Assembly: GCF_000384215.1 (NCBI RefSeq)
Contig: NZ_KB913032.1
Span: 248,001-312,000 of the forward strand
Direction: 5' to 3'
Origin: Amycolatopsis alba DSM 44262
GTDB lineage: Bacteria; Actinomycetota; Actinomycetes; Mycobacteriales; Pseudonocardiaceae
DNA length: 64,000 nucleotides
The translations under genes were made by a program, and so were the position numbers. Positions 61,329 through 64,000 of the stretch are shown here, piece by piece; within the stretch, counting starts at the first letter, position 1, and the number at the start of each line of letters is the position of its first letter. The notes under the pieces were generated by a model that saw nothing but the letters and a program-made list of their open reading frames with translations, had not been told where the DNA came from and did not search any database.

Positions 61329-63212
61329 ATGACCCTCCTCGCCTCCCGCGACGAAGCCGATCGAGACGCTCCACCCGCCCGAGGCAGGCCCGCCGACCCA
61401 CGCTGGGTCCGGCCCTCCCTCGCCGCGCTTCTGCTCGCCACCGCCGTCCTCTATCTCTGGAACCTCGGTGAATCCGGCTGGGCCAACGCCTTTTACTCGG
61501 CGGCCGCGCAAGCCGGATCACTGAGCTGGAAGGCGTTGTTCTTCGGCTCCAGCGACGCCGCGAACGCGATCACGGTCGACAAGACCCCGGCCGCGTTGTG
61601 GGTGATGGGCCTTTCCGCGCGCCTGTTCGGCGTCGACGCCTGGAGTGTCCTGGTGCCGCAGGCGCTGATGGGGGTCGGTTCCGTGGCGCTGCTGTACGCC
61701 GCGGTGCGACGGACTTCCGGTCCTGCCGCGGGTCTGCTGGCCGGTGCCGTCCTCGCGCTCACCCCGGCCGCCGCGCTGATGTTCCGGTTCAACAATCCCG
61801 ACGCGCTGCTCGTCCTGCTCCTGGTCGCGGGCGCCTACTGCGTCGTCCGCGCGCTGGAGAACGCGAGTCCGCGCTGGCTGGCGCTGGCCGGGGCCGCCGT
61901 CGGCTTCGGCTTCCTCGCGAAGATGCTGCAAGCGTTCCTGGTGCTGCCCGCCTTCGCGCTCGCCTATCTGATCGCCGCGCCGACGTCGCTGGGCAAACGC
62001 CTGCTGCACCTGCTCGGAGCTTTGAGCGCGACCCTCCTCTCCGCCGGCTGGTATCTCGCCGTCGTCGCGTGGTGGCCCGCCGCCGACCGGCCGTACATCG
62101 GTGGCTCGCAGGAGAACAGCCTGTGGGAACTCGTCTTCGGCTACAACGGTTTCGGCCGGATCACCGGTGACGAGGTCGGCAGTGTCGGCGGAGGCGGCAA
62201 CGGTGGCTGGGGTGGCACCGGCTGGGACCGGTTGTTCGGCAGCGAGATGGCGGGCGGGATCGCCTGGCTGCTGCCCGCCGCCGTCCTCGCGCTGGCCGCC
62301 GGGCTGTGGTTCACCCGCCGCGCACCGCGCACCGACCGGGGGCGCGCGGCGCTGATCGTGTGGGGCGGCTGGTTCCTGGTGACCGCCGTGGTGTTCAGCT
62401 ACATGGGCGGGATCATCCACGCGTACTACATGATCGCGCTCGGCCCCGCGATCGCCGCGCTCGTCGGGATCGCGGGCGTCCAGTTGTGGCGCGCACGGGC
62501 GAATCCGGCCGCCGCGGGCACCTTGAGCACCGGGATCGGCCTGACCGCACTGACGGCGTATCTCCTGCTGTCGCGGCAATCCGACTGGCTTCCCGGACTG
62601 GCGATCGCGATCCTCGTGGCCGGCCTCCTGTGCGGGTTCCTGGTCTTCTTCGCGGCCCGATTACCTGACGTGGCAAGGCGTCTGGTCGCCGTCGGCGCGC
62701 TGGTCACCGTGCTCGCGGGCACCGGCGCGTACACGGTCGCGACAGCGGCCACCCCGCATTCCGGCGCGTTGCCCTCGGCGGGACCGCAGACCGGACGCGG
62801 GATGGGCCCCGGTGGCGGCGGGATCGTCATCGGCGGGCAAGGCGGGCCCGGCGGCGGACTGCTCGGGACGAGCCTGCCCGGCGACGCACTCGCCGCACTC
62901 CTGGCCGGGGACAACGCGGACTACACGTGGACGGCCGCGACGGTGGGCTCCAACAACGCGGCGGGCTATCAGCTCGGCGGCGGGGCGCCGGTAATGGCCG
63001 TGGGCGGGTTCAACGGCACGGATCCCGCTCCCACGCTGGAACAGTTCCAGGAGTACGTCCGAAGTGGACAGATCCACTACTTCCTCGGCGACGGCATGAT
63101 GATGCGCGGGGAGACCGGCAGCGACGCCGCCGAGCGGATCGCCGCCTGGGTCGCGGAGACCTACACACCGACCACTGTGGACGGTGTCACCGTCTACGAC
63201 CTGAGCCGGTGA
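61329..63212 (+). CDS. ArnT/PMT-like glycosyltransferase, family GT39
   Basis: Polytopic membrane enzyme of 627 residues that should move a sugar from a polyprenyl-phosphate donor to an envelope acceptor. About 11-12 helices occupy residues 30-460. The first outer loop has GESGWANAFYSAAAQAGS, the acidic region of this family, and ITVDKTPAALWVMGLSARLF follows. The last 150 residues form an extracytoplasmic Gly-rich domain (YTWTAATVGSNNAAGYQLGG) of unknown function. It precedes a GT2 enzyme likely to make its lipid-linked donor. The start is fixed by the promoter geometry and the short gap from the kinase stop. Confidence 0.9.
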   Translation: MTLLASRDEADRDAPPARGRPADPRWVRPSLAALLLATAVLYLWNLGESGWANAFYSAAAQAGSLSWKALFFGSSDAANAITVDKTPAALWVMGLSARLFGVDAWSVLVPQALMGVGSVALLYAAVRRTSGPAAGLLAGAVLALTPAAALMFRFNNPDALLVLLLVAGAYCVVRALENASPRWLALAGAAVGFGFLAKMLQAFLVLPAFALAYLIAAPTSLGKRLLHLLGALSATLLSAGWYLAVVAWWPAADRPYIGGSQENSLWELVFGYNGFGRITGDEVGSVGGGGNGGWGGTGWDRLFGSEMAGGIAWLLPAAVLALAAGLWFTRRAPRTDRGRAALIVWGGWFLVTAVVFSYMGGIIHAYYMIALGPAIAALVGIAGVQLWRARANPAAAGTLSTGIGLTALTAYLLLSRQSDWLPGLAIAILVAGLLCGFLVFFAARLPDVARRLVAVGALVTVLAGTGAYTVATAATPHSGALPSAGPQTGRGMGPGGGGIVIGGQGGPGGGLLGTSLPGDALAALLAGDNADYTWTAATVGSNNAAGYQLGGGAPVMAVGGFNGTDPAPTLEQFQEYVRSGQIHYFLGDGMMMRGETGSDAAERIAAWVAETYTPTTVDGVTVYDLSR

Positions 63213-63225
63213 ACCCGTGACGGAA

Positions 63226-63279
63226 CACAGCGACAGCACAGCTTCGGCACAAGCCGGACTCAGCGCGATGACCGAGATT
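63226..63279 (+). promoter_or_regulatory. Triple CACAGC box and -10 of the GT2 gene
   Basis: CACAGC (63226-63231), CACAGC (63237-63242) and CACAAG (63248-63253) repeat every 11 bp. GAGATT (63274-63279) is 20 nt on and 6 nt before ATG 63286. The distance from the box to the ATG (32 nt) equals that at the GT39 gene. Confidence 0.7.
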
Positions 63280-63285
63280 GACGCT

Positions 63286-64000
63286 ATGACAGCCGCGATC
63301 ATCTCCGGCGCCGAAACCGGCCGCCGCCCCGCCATCGCCCCGACCGGCTCCCCCGTGCTCGACGTCGTCATCCCGGTCTACAACGAGGAAACCGACCTCG
63401 AGCCGTGCATCCGACGGCTGCACGCGTACCTCGTGGAGCAGTTCCCGTACCCGTTCCGGATCACCGTCGCGGACAACGCCAGCACCGACGGCACCCTGCG
63501 GGTCGCGGAACGCCTGGGCCGAGAGTTCGACGACGTCGAAGTCCGCCACCTGGAAGAGAAAGGCCGCGGCCGGGCGCTGCGAGCCGTTTGGTCCACTTCG
63601 GACGCTCCGGTACTCGCCTACATGGACGTCGACCTCTCGACCGATCTGGCCGCGCTCGGCCCGCTCGTCGCGCCGCTGCTGTCCGGGCATTCCGACCTCG
63701 CCATCGGCAGCAGGCTCGCCCGCGGCGCGCGGGTGGTGCGCGGGCCGAAGCGGGAGTTCATTTCCCGTTGCTACAACCTGATCCTGCGCGGCACGCTGGC
63801 GGCGAGGTTCAGCGACGCGCAGTGCGGGTTCAAGGCGATCCGCGCCGACGTCGCCGAGCGGCTGCTCCCCCACATCCAGGACACCGGCTGGTTCTTCGAC
63901 ACCGAACTGCTGGTGCTGGCGCAGAAGGCCGGGCTGCGGATCCACGAGGTCCCGGTGGACTGGGTCGACGACCCGGACTCGTCGGTGAACATCGTCGCCA
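63286..64000 (+). CDS. Polyprenyl-phosphate glycosyltransferase, family GT2 (3' end missing)
   Basis: N-terminal 238 residues of a DPM1-like GT2 enzyme, which transfers a sugar from a nucleotide donor to polyprenyl phosphate at the inner membrane face. Seen are VLDVVIPVYNEETDLEPCIR, the donor-binding ADNASTDGTL, the DxD-type VLAYMDVDLSTDLAAL, RGPKREFISRCYNLILRG and the SDAQCGFKAIRADVAERLLP region. It continues past the window edge. Of the starts 63217, 63268 and 63286, the last is preferred because the promoter box and -10 lie upstream of it. It probably supplies the lipid-linked sugar for the GT39 enzyme. Confidence 0.88.
   Translation, partial: MTAAIISGAETGRRPAIAPTGSPVLDVVIPVYNEETDLEPCIRRLHAYLVEQFPYPFRITVADNASTDGTLRVAERLGREFDDVEVRHLEEKGRGRALRAVWSTSDAPVLAYMDVDLSTDLAALGPLVAPLLSGHSDLAIGSRLARGARVVRGPKREFISRCYNLILRGTLAARFSDAQCGFKAIRADVAERLLPHIQDTGWFFDTELLVLAQKAGLRIHEVPVDWVDDPDSSVNIVA

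Overview
The window is about 64 kb of high-GC actinobacterial DNA. GTG starts, twin-arginine exported enzymes, SigE-type and RsbW-type regulators, a PUA-containing ProB and the gene order all point to a filamentous actinomycete of the Pseudonocardiaceae, most likely Amycolatopsis or a close relative. That genus call is an inference from gene content and order, not from a search.

A conserved housekeeping backbone runs on the minus strand through most of the window: tig (56.1 kb), clpP1, clpP2, clpX, valS, folC, a DUF4233 gene, ndk, rne, rplU, rpmA, obgE and proB (6.3 kb). These genes keep their order but are split by inserted blocks, mostly of exported hydrolases. Between rne and ndk lie a subtilase, a DrrAB-type ABC exporter, an M14 peptidase, a phosphodiester glycosidase/phosphoesterase fusion and a mycothiol-dependent isomerase. 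Between ndk and folC lie an HxlR regulator with an imine-reductase-like enzyme, PhoD and a penicillin-acylase-family enzyme. Between folC and valS lie a methyltransferase and an SGNH hydrolase. Between valS and clpX lie a formate/oxalate-related set (YdeP-type molybdoenzyme, FdhD, OFA carrier and its 42-residue partner), an LCP cell-wall ligase, a four-repeat secreted protein and a carotenoid oxygenase with its TetR regulator.

The left end (1-6.3 kb) carries the tail of an MFS carrier, an arginyl-tRNA synthetase of the E. coli-like rather than the usual actinobacterial type, a flavin monooxygenase with a divergent TetR regulator, and a SigE-family sigma factor with a membrane partner. The right end (56.6-64 kb) carries a self-sufficient di-iron desaturase/hydroxylase fused to its reductase and ferredoxin, then an envelope module: a small membrane-anchored protein, a sensor kinase, an ArnT-like glycosyltransferase and a polyprenyl-phosphate glycosyltransferase that runs off the end.

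Two patterns not explained by the genes stand out. First, the kinase, GT39 and GT2 genes each have a triple direct repeat (CACAGC with an 11-bp period) ending 32-33 nt before the ATG, with a -10-like hexamer 6-7 nt before the ATG. This looks like a local regulon of a PhoP-like response regulator that is not encoded in the window, and it fixes the three start codons. Second, of 11 convergent gene junctions, six abut or overlap, and all five that have a real gap contain long, near-perfect palindromes built from shared words such as GTGAAGGCCTCCTT and GTGAGTGGC. A different 163-bp hairpin element sits upstream of the desaturase gene. No rRNA, tRNA, CRISPR array, transposase or prophage was seen.
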